Shown one piece after another: positions 34,151-46,144 of a stretch of DNA of 64,000 bases (positions within the stretch are counted from its first letter, which is position 1; every line of letters begins with the position of its first letter). The stretch comes from Fratercula arctica (lineage: Eukaryota > Chordata > Aves > Charadriiformes > Alcidae): the NCBI GenBank assembly GCA_947846985.1, contig CANTUZ010000021.1:2658711-2722710 (forward strand), in the 5' to 3' direction. Below the pieces are notes generated by a model. The model did not search any database and was not told the DNA's origin. It saw only the letters and a list, made by a program, of their open reading frames with translations. The position numbers and the translations under genes were made by a program.

Positions 34151-36239
34151 TCTTCTTGCTTATTTAAAGGCAGCAGGTCCCATTCTCCAAGCTGGAAAAG
34201 CTTCTTCCTTCTCCCTCCGTCCCCTTCGGTTCCCCAAAGGTTTAGCGATTGTGCCCCATCCCGCTAGTCCGGGTCTTACCAAGGCTCTTGGATTGACTGG
34301 GGGATGAGGGCTGAGCGTGAACTGGGGGTGGTGAAATGCTGCTTGGCAGGGACAGGGATGTGAGATGGGGCCGTGGGGATGGATGGGGAAACAACGGGGG
34401 GGTTACACGTCTCATTGATCCTTTTTTCATGTGTGGCAGTGTGGGAAAGAGAAACCGAGAGAAAGACACTGAGGATGCGGCACCTCTCTCCTCGCCCTCC
34501 TCTTGCCCACCTCTCTTCCCAGTTCCGTGGGAAAAGCGTAAGATATCATTTTCTGAGATATCATTTTCATATTTTCTGAGTACAGCAAAATCATCATTTC
34601 AGTTGGAAATGTCTTTTTTTTTTTTTTTTTTCCAGATTAGTTTGATTTTGTTTGCTTCCAATAGTAAACAATGCATCGGTAAAATTTGCGTTATGACACC
34701 AGCATCTTCCCTAGAAGAAAACCTGTCCTTCAAGGCTGGAAAAGCCCTTTATTCTCATGGGTAATATTTCAAGATTTCTACATTTTGCTATAATAATAGT
34801 CATTTATAGAAAACATTGCCCAGCTTCTTCATCCTCCCTAAACCAGACAGCACGTTACAAACCCTTCTGCAAGGTGGGCCCTGCACTGAGGTCCACCATG
34901 AGACCCTGAACTTCTCTACCACGGCTGGAAGAGCGAGTCCTTTCTCTCTGTACCACTGCACTTATTCTTTCCTTATTCACTACTAAGTCCTGAGGGGAAA
35001 GAAACACGTAACCTTTTTCCGAGGACCATGAAGGTGTCTGTCATTGCATCTGCATTTCCTCCACGGGCGTTACTTGGATGTCAAGCAAAGCCAAGTCATC
35101 ACAGTCCCTTTGCTCTCCCCAGATCTCAGCCCAGCTGGCAACAGAGCAAATTTCTCTCTCTTGTCCTTCAACATCACCGGCCTTTCCTCATTCCAGAATA
35201 ATTATTTTGGCTCGTCTCAGCCGCTCCTCTCCGTTGCCTGGTGCTATGGCTGATTGATTGCTGTTTCCCTCTTGGTCTGTCTTGTCAAGCGAGGGAAGTC
35301 ATTTTATGTCGTACGTAAAGAGCTCAGGTCTGTCCCCTATGCTGGCTATAACGCGAAGGACTCCTTGCTTTAAAAAGAAACAAATTACAAATCTTTTTAG
35401 AGACATTGCCACAGCAGATAGCCTTGCAGGTGACCACTCCAGCTCCTCCTGGTGACCCAAGGTCTCATCCTGCCCCTGCAATAGTTTCTCATCTTTAACG
35501 CCACGTTTTTCTGCCTTCCTCCGTCTGCACTAAAGCTCAGCCTGAAAGGGCTCTCCTGAATCCTGTTCATTCCTCATCCCATTTTCTTTCTCTTCTCCTT
35601 CTCATCTCCGTTGACAGCCCAATTTTCATAACAAGTGACATTGTGTCCGGGATATATTAAGCCAACCTAGAGCAGTCCTATGTCCCATCCGCCCTCAGCT
35701 TTTCCCCTGTGCCTGGCCCAGCAAAGCCCCTCTCCATCCTCCCTGGAAGCAGCAGAATAACCCTGATCCCCCTGAGCTCCTGCCTCACTGTCCCTTTAGC
35801 ATCGCTTGGGAGCATGCACCCTCCTTAAAACCAGAAGAATAACTTCTTTGTGCCACGCCACTCCATGTCCTCTCCATCCCGACCTGTCCGATGGGCAGGG
35901 GAGAGCTACCAACTGCCCCGGTGGTTCTCCTTTGGGAAAAGACTAAGAGTTTTTGAGGATACAACTTTTTCCTGAGCTGCAAAGGGATACCTGCCAGCAT
36001 GATAATGAATGGTCCTTTCACAACATACATGTAACAGCGATAATAAAAATAACAAGAATGGTACTAGGAACAATGGGAGAGAAAGGTGGAATTTATTATT
36101 GGTCACTTTAAAGATGAAGAGTGATGTTCCTGGATAATAGCGTGTTATAGCCCAGTTCTTCCTGGCCGGGAAGCAGATTGTCTTGCACATCCATGTGTTT
36201 ACATGGGACAAAGGCTCTGGTTTCTATTCAGTACAAAGA
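34151..36239. other. Single-copy non-coding stretch
   Basis: A 15-bp duplication AGATATCATTTTCTG / AGATATCATTTTCAT lies at 34541-34570, and a T run at 34614-34632. A C/T-rich stretch runs through 35460-35770. No exon is recognised. Confidence 0.4.
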
Positions 36240-36560
36240 AAATAGAATGTTTCCGGCGGCCAGACAGACATCTCATTGAGCTCGTTCACTGCTGTTTGGG
36301 ATTGCAGGAATTCTTTGTTTCTCATTAGTGTGAAATGTTGCCCGCGCAGCACATGACACAACCGCACTCGCAATCGCCGGCACACACAGCAGACTGCGCT
36401 GCCTCCGAGCTCCAAAAAAAAAAATAAATCCCACAAATGCTGCAAATAAGAATCCCATTCGCAATGATGAGGGTCTGTTCTGTATTCAGTAATGACGGGC
36501 TCTGCATTATGTGGGGATCCTTTGTCCTCTTCTTTCCTTGACAAAGCAACGATGGTAAAT
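36240..36560. promoter_or_regulatory. Candidate conserved non-coding element
   Basis: Evenly complex sequence with TTTGTTTCTCATTAGTGTGA, GCAAATAAGAATCCCATTCG and TCAGTAATGACGGG, interrupted by an A10 run at 36414-36423. Several CpG are retained despite lying outside an island, which can reflect constraint or low methylation. The call is by appearance only. Confidence 0.22.
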
Positions 36561-37722
36561 AATCTTACACCCAGAATGTGAAGCACATTTTTGCAAGGGG
36601 ACAAGAGAATGACTTGATGAGACACGGGCGGTTTTTTTCCTTCCTCTCCTGGTACAGGAGCCATAGTCCTCCCCCACCACGAGGAACGAAGGCGGATTGT
36701 ATGGTAGCAAAGACAAAAAAACTTAAATCACTTTGCCCTCTTTCCGGCTTGGGGTATATCTTGCTCTATACGTATGCACAAACATGCATATACTTTCATA
36801 TGTATTAATTCTATCTACACACACATATTTGGATGCATGCATCTGTGCACGGTGCGTGACCACCGTTGTGCCTGCTCAGAGGATTCTCGTTAGATTCTAC
36901 AGCTCAGCCTAACGAAGATGAATCTCCCCTCGCGGAGCGGGAGCCGGTGAAGAGGAAAAAGGGAAAAGCTACTCAGGTAACTCGCAGCTTCGAGGTGACC
37001 AAACACCTCAGGGGACTTATTGCTGCCTAAACATTGCAAAATATTCCCTTTTTTTACCCCTCAGGGGGCTGTCCCTTCCTTTGGAGATGCGGTGGATGCT
37101 GATGATGCTCTGCCTGCCTGAATGCAGCCGCGGTGGGTTTAAAGGAAGAGTGTTTTGCGCTGGGGGTGGAAGTGCTCTGCCTCTGCAGAGGGGGTTTGGC
37201 AGGCAGGAATCCAAACACAGCCCTGCGAGCGGTTTTTGTTACTTCTCTAGCCGCCTGCCTCTCGCTCCGTCCCAAAGGGGGATTCCCCTCCTCCTAAGCA
37301 AAGCTCCAGCAAGATTACGAAGAATAAAACCTTTCATTTATTCTTTACAGACACAGCTTGGCACTCAGATCCCATGGGAGGCGTATTTGGCTTTGTATAC
37401 CTCGAGACAAAACTCAAACACCTTTGGATTTCAGACAGTTGAAAATCTGTATTTTGTTTGCTTTGTGAGAATAACTATCAGGATAAAATTCATCTCCATT
37501 CAAGGACTTTATAGCACTAAAGTCTTGCTAAGAAAGAATACATTTACCCTGTAGAGAGCATTTAAGCCTATGAAGCCCAGAGCCATCCAACACTCACAAG
37601 TTCACTTCTGCAGTTCAATCGAATGGCAACGTATCCCAGCAGGTTGGGGAAACTGAGTCACGGCCCCGCAGAGGGATGTAGCCAAGGAGAAAGGACTGAT
37701 CTGCCAGGGGACAAGCTCGGCT
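36561..37722. other. Single-copy non-coding stretch bordering the minisatellite
   Basis: No exon is recognised. At 37644-37690 the wording GGGGAAACTGAGTCACGG...GTAGCCAAGG again resembles an old LINE/SINE tail. Confidence 0.4.
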
Positions 37723-38311
37723 GGACACCCCAACTGAGGGACACCCTGACTGAGGGAGGGACATCCCAATCAAGGGACACCCCGACCGAGGGACACCCCA
37801 ATCAAGGGACACCCCGACCGAGGGACACCCCGACCGAGGGACACCCCAATCAAGGGACACCCCGACTGAGGGACACACTGACCAAGGGACACCGTGACCG
37901 AGGGACAGCGTGACCAAGGGACAGTCTGACCAAGGAACACCCCGACCGAGGGACAGCGTGACCGAGGGACAGCCTGAACAAGGGACACCCTGACCGAGGG
38001 ACAGTCCGACCAAGGGACAGCCTGAACAAGGGACAGCCCAAGTGAGGGACAGCCTGACAGAGGAACAGCCTAACTGAGGGACATTCTGACCAAGGGACAA
38101 CCTGACCAAGGGACACCTCAACCAAGGGACAGCCTGATTGAGGGACAACCTGAACAAGGGACACCCCGACTGAGAGACAGCCCGATCAAGGGACAACCTG
38201 ACCAATGGACAGCCCGAGTGAGGGACGGCCCGACAGAGGGACAGCCTAACTGAGGGACATTCTGACCAAGGGACAGCCCGACCAAGAGACAGCCCAAGCG
38301 AGGGACAGCCG
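37723..38311. repeat. 16-bp minisatellite, about 37 units
   Basis: The unit is GACCGAGGGACACCCC with common variants at positions 2-4 (ACC, ATC, ACT) and at the end (CCCC, GCGT, TCTG, GCCT). The 16-base period is kept through nearly 590 bases, with a 4-base insertion near 37757. Since 16 is not a multiple of 3, translation cycles through three frames and gives a 16-residue protein period. The unit lacks stops, so a 246-codon frame stays open on the minus strand. That frame is a by-product of the repeat, rich in Cys/Pro/Ser/Leu, and I do not call it a gene. Units become more diverged toward the right half. Confidence 0.95.
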
Positions 38312-41300
38312 CAGGAGGACACGCTATTCAGACCCCAGCCCTTACAAGGCAGCACGGCACCTTTTTGAAGGAATTATTTTACCCGTCTGCAACATCTCAG
38401 GTTTGGTTATATGCCCCCAAATCCTTCCAATGACGTTTTTGCAACAATTTTCAAGACAAAGTCCTGCGTTTTCTTTGGTTTAGTGTCATGTTTTACCTTT
38501 TAAGCCTGAGCAGCCTTTGCTGCAATTGAAGGAAAACAGCTGCCAGGTGAAAGAATAAAACACCGACTTCTGCAAGAGCGAGCACAGTGTGTTTGTCGTG
38601 TTAAAATGACAGCTGCCCCTTGGACACAAAACCAGCTTTGGAAATGTAATACAAGAGCGACAGCAAGAATCCGAAGCAAGTTTCATAGCTGTCTACATTA
38701 CAGAGCCTTGGATGATTTTTGTGGGGACTTTGCTCTATCTCAATGACAATTCCTTTCTTCAAACCAGTTGCTTCTTTGGGCACGATTAACTCAAACATCA
38801 CACCCTCCTTACATCTCCAAGGTGCACCTTGGGGCAGCACCTGGATTTTATTTGGGGCTCGTGGCATTTCCGAGTGGATGCCTTGGATGCAACAACCATG
38901 GAAAAGATTTTTCCAGAGGAAAAAGCGATGCTGTGCAGAGCTAACAAGGAAACCAGACACACGGAACCACATCAAATCAGCCACAACATGGCCCGAGAAA
39001 CTCTTTGCTTCGAGTTAGTCCTCACCTGAAGCTGAATTTTGGGTACCCCAACACGGTCCTGGAGGGCTCTTTAGCTACTGATACAGCCGGGTAATGCTGG
39101 CGCCAGGCTGTCCCCCGGCTGCGCTGTGTTTGTCACCTCCTACCCCAGTTCTGCTGCAGGGCTGTGGGATGTGCCTATGGATGGGAAGAGCCGTCTCTGC
39201 AGCAGCAGGATGAGATGCCTGACTCCATCCCCCAGGCACGGCCACGGCCCGGAGACTGTGCTCTTACACCTGTGTTTTTCTTCTCTTGCTCAGCACTACA
39301 ACCTTCCTTTGGTCGCAGATTCTCCCCAGCTTGTGCAGCGCTGATAAAAAGGGATCCGCTTCCCAGAAAGGTCTTGGTCACGTTTTCAAACGCTCCCCAG
39401 GCATTTCTGAAACGTTGCTGCGTCACATTCTCCTTCGTGTCTCAGCCTAGCCAGTTTGCTAGCGCAGTAAATCTTCCCCAGATTGAAGTTCATTACTTTT
39501 TGTCCACGGCTTGCAATTAGAAGCCTTGAAAATACACGAGTGTGTAGTGCTTCGCTTACTGTACTTACTGCTAGTACCTTCTGCATTTGAAGGTGTCTAA
39601 GTGGATAACTGGCGACACAAATGGCTTCCTAACAAGAATTGGAACTATATGAGCATTTGGGGATTCTCAGGGCAACCTTTAAACCAGCTCATGTGTGAAT
39701 TTTCCTGTAAAAGTCAGAACCCCCTTAGTTTGCTACGCATGCCTGTAAGTTATCTCTGGCAAATTATCTTTGCGGTACATGCAGAAATCCCAGCACTTCC
39801 AGCCCCTCTCTGAAGTTGTCCTTCCCGTGGCGGGGTGCACACAGAGCCCACGTTGTTCGCTAGCGTGAGCCAAGGCAAGGGATTTAGAACAGACAATAGT
39901 AACACACTTCTCATAAGCGCAGCAATGAGGAAAACAAACACTTTCATTAATAATAATTTTGCAATCAGCATGTCAGCATGTATCTAACGGTCTGTTCCCC
40001 TTAAACTGAGATGAATTGGTGATGTGTGGTTTAAATACGGATTAAACTTTGCTTAGAGCATCTCAGAGGAGCACAGAACCAGCACACGGGATCGCTTAGT
40101 GCGGCGCCCCACGCCTGAAGGTGCATGAAAAGTTGCTGTTGACTTAGTGGAGTTGAAAAAAACTAACATTTCTGCAGCTGTTTCTGCCCTGCTTGGTAGA
40201 AAACACGATGCAAGATTTTCCTTGCAGGAGGAGGATGCTTTACCAGCAGCTGTTGAGGATGGAAATGTCTTCCAACACAGTCTCATTTTTAATAGCCACA
40301 GGTGATGGCATTTTTATACCATATTGCAGCCCAGTCCCAGAATAAGATCTTACTGTAGAAGTTACTATGCAAGGGCCAAGCAAAAGGCAACCTCAGCTAC
40401 AGGAAAGATGAAGTTCTGTAATTAATCCGTGCTCAAATCAAGCCATTATTCAGTGCTAACTGATCAAGCACGCCTTTAAGTGACTCTTGGGGGCTTGGGC
40501 TTCTTTTCATTGCACTTCAGAAGTCCTCAGCTGAGAGGAGACAGGCCAGGGTAATCTCTCTGATCCACATATCAGAGGAAATTGGAAGCAAAATGCAGTT
40601 CAAAGAGGCCTTGTTCCTGCGGCAGCTCAGTGTGCGTGATCCACCTGGGATGGAGCTGCCCAGGGACCGCTGCCACGTGGGTCCTTGCTCTGCTTCAGCT
40701 TCACCCCAAGCTGTTCTCTACACGAGTTGCTCTGGATGTTGGAAAACTGGTGCAAATCTAAGCTGGCTGCAAACTCCCCGGATAGATCGATGCTGGAATC
40801 AGGATCTCTGACTAAAACGTAGCAGCACGAGCTGAAAAGCCTGAGCTACCTAATGCACACGGCCCTGGGGCAGCAGGCAGCTTGGTGACCCACAGCCTTG
40901 CATCAGCGAAGGACATTTATCCCAAACATCAGGGCTCAGAACAGTCAAAACCCTCACCCAGGTCCAGCCTGGGGCACGGCTGCTCTGTCAGCATGAAAAG
41001 TTGACATTTGCATTTCCCTTTCAGAAAGCAGTTACCTAAAAGTGAAGTGTCTCAGTTGAAAAGCCATCCCTTCCTCCAGAGATGTGAAATGGGAAGCTTC
41101 GGCTCTTTGGAGACTTCTTCTCAAGAAGCTTTCTTTCCAGAGATGGCAAAACTCAACACACTAAGTTTCTACAAAACAATAATTCCTGGCCAGAAAACAT
41201 TTAGCTGGAGATTGCCCAGCTCTCTAGTAAATAAGAGACATGCTAAATGCGTAGCAGGTCACTAACGACTTGCTGAATTTGATTGCCCGATGTGTCCCCA

Positions 41301-41884
41301 TATTCACATGACTCCGGGAAACGGGGATTTAAAGTGGAAGAAAAAGTACCGTGATACAATCCAGTGCTAAGAAACAACGAAATCATGGGTAATGCGGCGC
41401 GTATTTTATAGCTTCTGGACAGCTAAGAAGAACTGAAAACAATGTCACTCTTTTTCCCTGCTCACCCACTTCTCCCATATGGTGCCTTCCCTCCTCCACG
41501 CTTCCTGCTCTCAGCTTGGCACCATCTGTCCCGCCCGTGCCTTCCCTGCGAACACCCTCCCGTCCTCCTTCGCCTGGCACCCTCCTTCCTGGCATCGCCT
41601 TCAGCCAGGTTTTCTCCGGCAGTAGATCCTTCCCTAGGATCTGGTCTGGTTTTGCTCCTTCTCTGCTGGCATTTGTGTCACCTGAGCCGGGCTTGAAGGG
41701 GGACATCCCCTCCCTGCGTTATCTGATCGCCTGCCTGCTGCTTTGCAAGACATCAGGAAGGAAACAGGAGGCAAGAATAGCTGGATGTATTTATATTTTC
41801 ATGTGGGGCTCGATGTGAGGCTCAGTCCCCAGCCAGCCTCAGCAAGGGTGCTGTGCAGAAGGGGTGGATGTGCCCTGCGAGGTT
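38312..41884. other. Single-copy non-coding stretch
   Basis: No exon is recognised. An AT-rich block at 39930-39970 contains CATTAATAATAATTTTGC. A perfect octamer ATTTGCAT lies at 41006-41013. A C/T-rich stretch runs through 41440-41640. Long frames here have no recognisable motif. Confidence 0.4.
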
Positions 41885-42280
41885 CAGGCTGAGAGAGCTG
41901 GGGGGGTTCAGCCTGGAGAAGAGAAGGCTCCGGGGAGACCTTCCAGCCCCTGCCAGTCCCTAAAGGGGCTCCAGGAAAGCTGGGGAGGGACTCTGGAGCA
42001 GGGAGGGGAGCCATGGGACGAGGGGAAATGGCTTCAAAGTGGAAGAGTGGAGATTTAAGTTAGATATTAGGAAGAAATTTTTCCCTCTGAGGGTGGTGAG
42101 CCCCTGGCCCAGGTTGCCCAGAGAAGCTGTGGCTGCCCCATCCCTGGAGGGGTTCAAGGCCAGGTTGGACGGGGCTTGGAGCAACCTGGGCTGGTGGGAG
42201 GTGTCCCTGCCCAGGGCAGGGGGTGGCACTGGATGGTCTTAAGGTTTCTTCCAACCCAAACCAGTCTGTGATTCTATGAT
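41885..42280 (+). mobile_element. CR1 LINE 3' end (young variant A)
   Basis: It starts abruptly at CAGGCTGAGAGAGCTGGGGG and runs through the variant A 3' UTR to the tail GTCTGTGATTCTATGA. Only the last ORF2 codons and the 3' UTR remain. Confidence 0.93.
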
Positions 42281-42928
42281 TTATGCCATTGCTGGCATCC
42301 TTAGTGGAGGCTGGAAAGGTCTCAGCAAAAGGCACTACAGCATCGTGCACGTTTCTGCTGGCCCCAGGATCTCACTGACCTCCAAAGATGGAGCCGGGGG
42401 CAAGTCTGTGAAAACTCAGCCCTGGATTAGCTCCCCACCTTCTCAAAGCTCCTCAGCAAGTCAACACCTTGCAAAATCAGACTCAAATTCTTGTAATTTC
42501 CACCAGGTATTATTGCTGTTCCCTCCCTGACCCCTCTCCTCACCCCGGCTTCCAGGAGTGTTCAAAGCATGTTAATGCCCAAAGCTGCTTTCCACTGCCC
42601 TAGGCAGCAGGGGAATAGGAAAAGGAATCAAATCTCTGCCATGGAAAAAATGATTTCTTTATATTCACTCACAAAAGCTCACAAAATCAGAAGAGTGTAT
42701 GGAAATAGATATCTTCTTTAATGCATTTTTTTAATGTAGCCCACTCTTCTCCCTCTAAGAGAAAGGCCTGGAAATAAAATCCCTGGGGAGGCAAGAAGGA
42801 CCTGGGGAGAGAGCTCAGGGGTCCTTGTTGGCCACGCTGCTGCCTTCTCTCTTCAAAGGGCACATTCTTCTCTTTTTTTTTCCCTCTTTGCTAATAAAAC
42901 TCCTCTCTCTCCTCCCTTTAATATAGCC
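42281..42928. other. Single-copy non-coding stretch ending in an acceptor-like tract
   Basis: No repeat is recognised. A pyrimidine-rich tract from about 42865 ends in AATATAG at 42920-42926, directly before the small open frame at 42929. Confidence 0.4.
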
Positions 42929-43084
42929 ATGGAGCCCCAGAAAGCCAACAGCTCTGGTGGGGAGCTGGAGTCCCTCGCGGTGATGTCTCTGGCCCGAGGC
43001 ACAGCGGGCGGCTCGGCGGGTCGTGGCACAGCTCTCTGGTGGCACCGTGGCGGGCGCTTTCCTCGCTGCCAAACCCGCGTGTGA
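42929..43084 (+). other. Small open reading frame (51 codons) behind an acceptor-like tract; coding status unknown
   Basis: An ATG in good Kozak context (ATAGCCATGGAG) follows immediately after a pyrimidine tract ending in TATAG. It opens 51 codons to a TGA at 43082. The product would begin MEPQKANSSGGELESLAVMS and be rich in Gly/Arg/Ala. Local CpG content is much higher than in the flanks. I recognise no family. The frame might be a first coding exon, a short exon read into intron, or chance in a CpG-rich patch. The minus strand is also open across it for 106 codons (42815-43132), which weakens the coding argument. Confidence 0.15.
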
Positions 43085-43689
43085 CCCTAACCCTCTTCTA
43101 CAGGGTGGACGCTGAAAGTCCCTGAAAGCCAATGGTCCCTTTGGAAACAGGCAGTAGCTTCTCTGGATGGTCAGAGTAAATAGAGACGTTGGAAATACAG
43201 ACGTTTTTCAACATATTAAATGTTTCATTGGAAAATCTGAGAATTTTGTGCTGGAGGGTATTTTATTTTCCTTTTCATGCTGTTTGCATATCATATTGTG
43301 ATGCCAAGAGGCGTCACACAGCGATAGTATATAACCACGACACAAAATGCCTTCAGCCAAGGTCGTAACGTGGCGGGGGGCTGCGGCTGAAACGTTCCAA
43401 CACCTCATTCCTGCCTCAGAGCCAGCGCTTCTCGACATCCTCCCCGTGGCTTTTGCTCCTGCAAGATGCTGCCTGTAATTCTGCAAACGCCGTGTCTGTG
43501 TCTCGCCATCCCTCTGCAGCAAAGCCAAGGCTGAGAGGTGTAAAACATACGTGGAGCGCAGACACGCAGCGATGGGGCTCGCGGGGACGGGGCTGAGCCT
43601 GTGCCGTAGCTCTGCGGGATCCTCAGCCTGGTCCCCAGCAGCAGCCAAGGGATGCTCAGCGCACGGGAACACTTGTCTGCGAGATCCTA
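43085..43689. other. Single-copy non-coding stretch
   Basis: No exon or repeat is recognised. A 154-codon - frame at 43208-43672 has no recognisable motif. Confidence 0.4.
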
Positions 43690-43830
43690 ATGGGAGGAGG
43701 CGCTGATTGTATTAATCATCGTTTTCTAAGAGGACACGATTCCCCAGTACAGCACACACTTTGCTGTATTAAGAATTTTGTTTATTCAGATGATAAACTT
43801 CCATCAGCGTCAGCAGCGCTAGCGGCCTGA
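43690..43830. promoter_or_regulatory. Candidate conserved non-coding element
   Basis: GATTGTATTAATCATCGTTT, TTGCTGTATTAAGAATTTTG and CAGATGATAAAC sit close together in a repeat-free block. TTAATCAT-type words suit homeodomain or PBX-type factors. The call is motif-based only. Confidence 0.22.
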
Positions 43831-45830
43831 AACAGCCAAGAGCTGAGCAAGCTTCGTCCAAAGAACAGGATGACACCCAGACATCATGGGCTTTGGTTTA
43901 AGGGGAAAAAGGAACATTTTAGGATTGGTGGTGTTATCTGCAAACCCTGAATTTAGAGCGTTATTCCAAATGCGACCGCGCAGTGAGTTGAACCGTGGTA
44001 TTCCCAGTGCAAGCCCCAATCACAGGGAAAATTTCTGGCTGGAGATTTTCTCTCCGAATCGCATGCAGGACTTGAGGATATTATTTAGCAAACCCAACAT
44101 ACTCCCACTTGAAAGGAAAGAGAAAGTCCAAGTTCTGCATTTGGTGAATCTGCATTTCCTGATGAAGAAAATACTGTCCAAGTGCCCCCGGGCAGCACCT
44201 GCCAGGGCACCCGTCCCCGTCGCTGGGACCGCGGCTGGCTTGGTACCGGCTCCGTCTCAGCACCTCAAGTAATAGAGTTTCTGCGGTTTCCTGTGAGAAA
44301 TTAATTTATGGAAATACAGTTCACCGTCAAGCACTTCTCCCCGGTATTCAGTGAAGACGCTCCCTTTCTTAGCATTATTGCATTATTCCTAGTTAGAGCT
44401 CCTTGAATTAGCTTTCCTTTCCCTCCTTGCAGTGTACGTACTTTGCATACTTATTAAAAAATTAGTATTGTAATTTAGTCATAACTGAACGTGTCCCTTA
44501 AGCATCTGAATCCATTTCTCTGTTGGTTCTTTTTTTCAATTAATCAACACTTATTGTGGTTTCTAGGACTGCAAACGCCAGCTGAGGTGGAGTCTCACTG
44601 ACGCTGCAAACAATATTACCCCAGGCATCTTCTGGAGGTTAATTCTAATCTTTTCTGTTGCCCTGGCTTGATATCATGGAAACCTGAAAGACAAGGGATT
44701 GCCCAAGCTGTTTGGTTTTACGCGGAGATGAGGTTACCTTCCACCCATCCCAGCCCCGGCACCATCGGCGCCAGCATCACTTCTCCTGTAACCTCCTTTA
44801 AAACCTCCTCTCTTCCAAAAATAAACAGCTGAAACTGTCATTGGGCTACTGTCATTTAAAAATAATATAAACTATAATCCGATGCCAATATAGCCCTACT
44901 TAAAGAAAAGAGTTAGCAATTATTACCACTCGGAGCTTTTTAGGGCTGAAAATATGTCACATTTCAGAGCTGTTACCCATTCGAACCCTCAGAAATGTTG
45001 GAAACGCCCTGAGGGGAACCCAGTCTGTTATGAACACACTATTCAAATATATTTTTATAAGAGCAGATTGTGGTTTTGTTTATTTAGAGCTTTTTCTCCC
45101 TTGCATATGCTTTACTATTTTGGGTTAGTCGATGAAATATTACTGCCTCTAGACTTTGGCTACTGTGTCTTTGTTACCTCCACTAAACGTACGTGTTTCG
45201 GGAGCATTATGAAACAGGAGCTAATCTAATTCAGCGGGAGAAGAGGTGGTAGTCACATTTTCAGAGTTCGAGCCACAGAGGAACGCTGTACCGGGAGGGG
45301 CTGGCAGCATCCCCAAGGTCTAATTTCTTCTCTCATTTCAGGCACGGGTGCGACAGGGATTCAGCCCGAGAAGTCTGTTGGCCACAAGCTCTGCTCCGTG
45401 CTTCACAACAACCTTAAAACCTTTAGTGGGAGACCAAAAGCCAGGCAGATAAAAACCCACTGCATGTATATTTGAAGGAAGTGGTTTACCAGCAAACTGG
45501 GTGCTAATTAGAAGGGGTTTTCCCAACCAGTTCAGGACACTAATGGAATGGGATGGCTCCAGTGGGTGAGTGTCCGTTAAAGAGGGTCAGAGCAAGGAGA
45601 GGTTTCTGGGGGTGGAGAATTGCTGTGGGTGGAAACCACAGCGTGAGCCACACACCGGGCACTACTTAAGGAGAGCTTTGTTAGAACGAGAAAGAAATTT
45701 TAGCTGAAAAAAAAAAAAAAAAAGGTCTGGGACAGTCACATCAGAGCTGGTTTATGGGACAAGGTTTGGAAAACTCAGGATCCTGCAGGAAGAGCAGCGG
45801 GACAGGGCAGAATGGGGAGGGTGTAGCATT
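43831..45830. other. Single-copy non-coding stretch
   Basis: AT-rich blocks at 44430-44560 and 44830-44960 carry TTATTAAAAAATTAG and AGCAATTATTACC. An A run of about 17 lies at 45708-45724. No exon is recognised. A 128-codon + frame at 43886-44272 has no recognisable motif. Confidence 0.4.
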
Positions 45831-46144
45831 GGGGGGTCAGGGGTCAGTCTCTTCTCCCAAGGAACAGGCGATGGGACAAGAGGAAACGGCCTCAAGTTGC
45901 ACCAGGGGAGGTTTAGGATGGATATTAGGAAAAATTTTTACACTGAAAGGGTTGTCAAGCGTTGGAAGGGGCTGCCCAGGGAAGGGGTTGAGGCACCATC
46001 CCTGGAGGGATTTAAAAGCCGGGCAGACGCGGTGCTTAGAGAGATGGGTTAGTGCTGGGTTTGTCAGCGTTGGGTTGGTGGTTGGACTCGATGATCTGAA
46101 AGGTCCCTCCCAACCTGGGCAATTCTGTGATTCTATGGTTCTAT
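45831..46144 (+). mobile_element. CR1 LINE 3' end (variant C)
   Basis: It runs from a TCTTCTCCCAAGGAACAGGC block to the tail ATTCTGTGATTCTATGG. It closely matches 11950-12240. Only the 3' UTR remains. Confidence 0.93.

Noticed and set aside
37615..38355. 246-codon minus-strand open frame with a Cys/Pro-rich 16-residue period
   Set aside because: It is the translation of the 16-bp minisatellite. The openness follows from the stop-free unit, and the start and end lie just outside the array.
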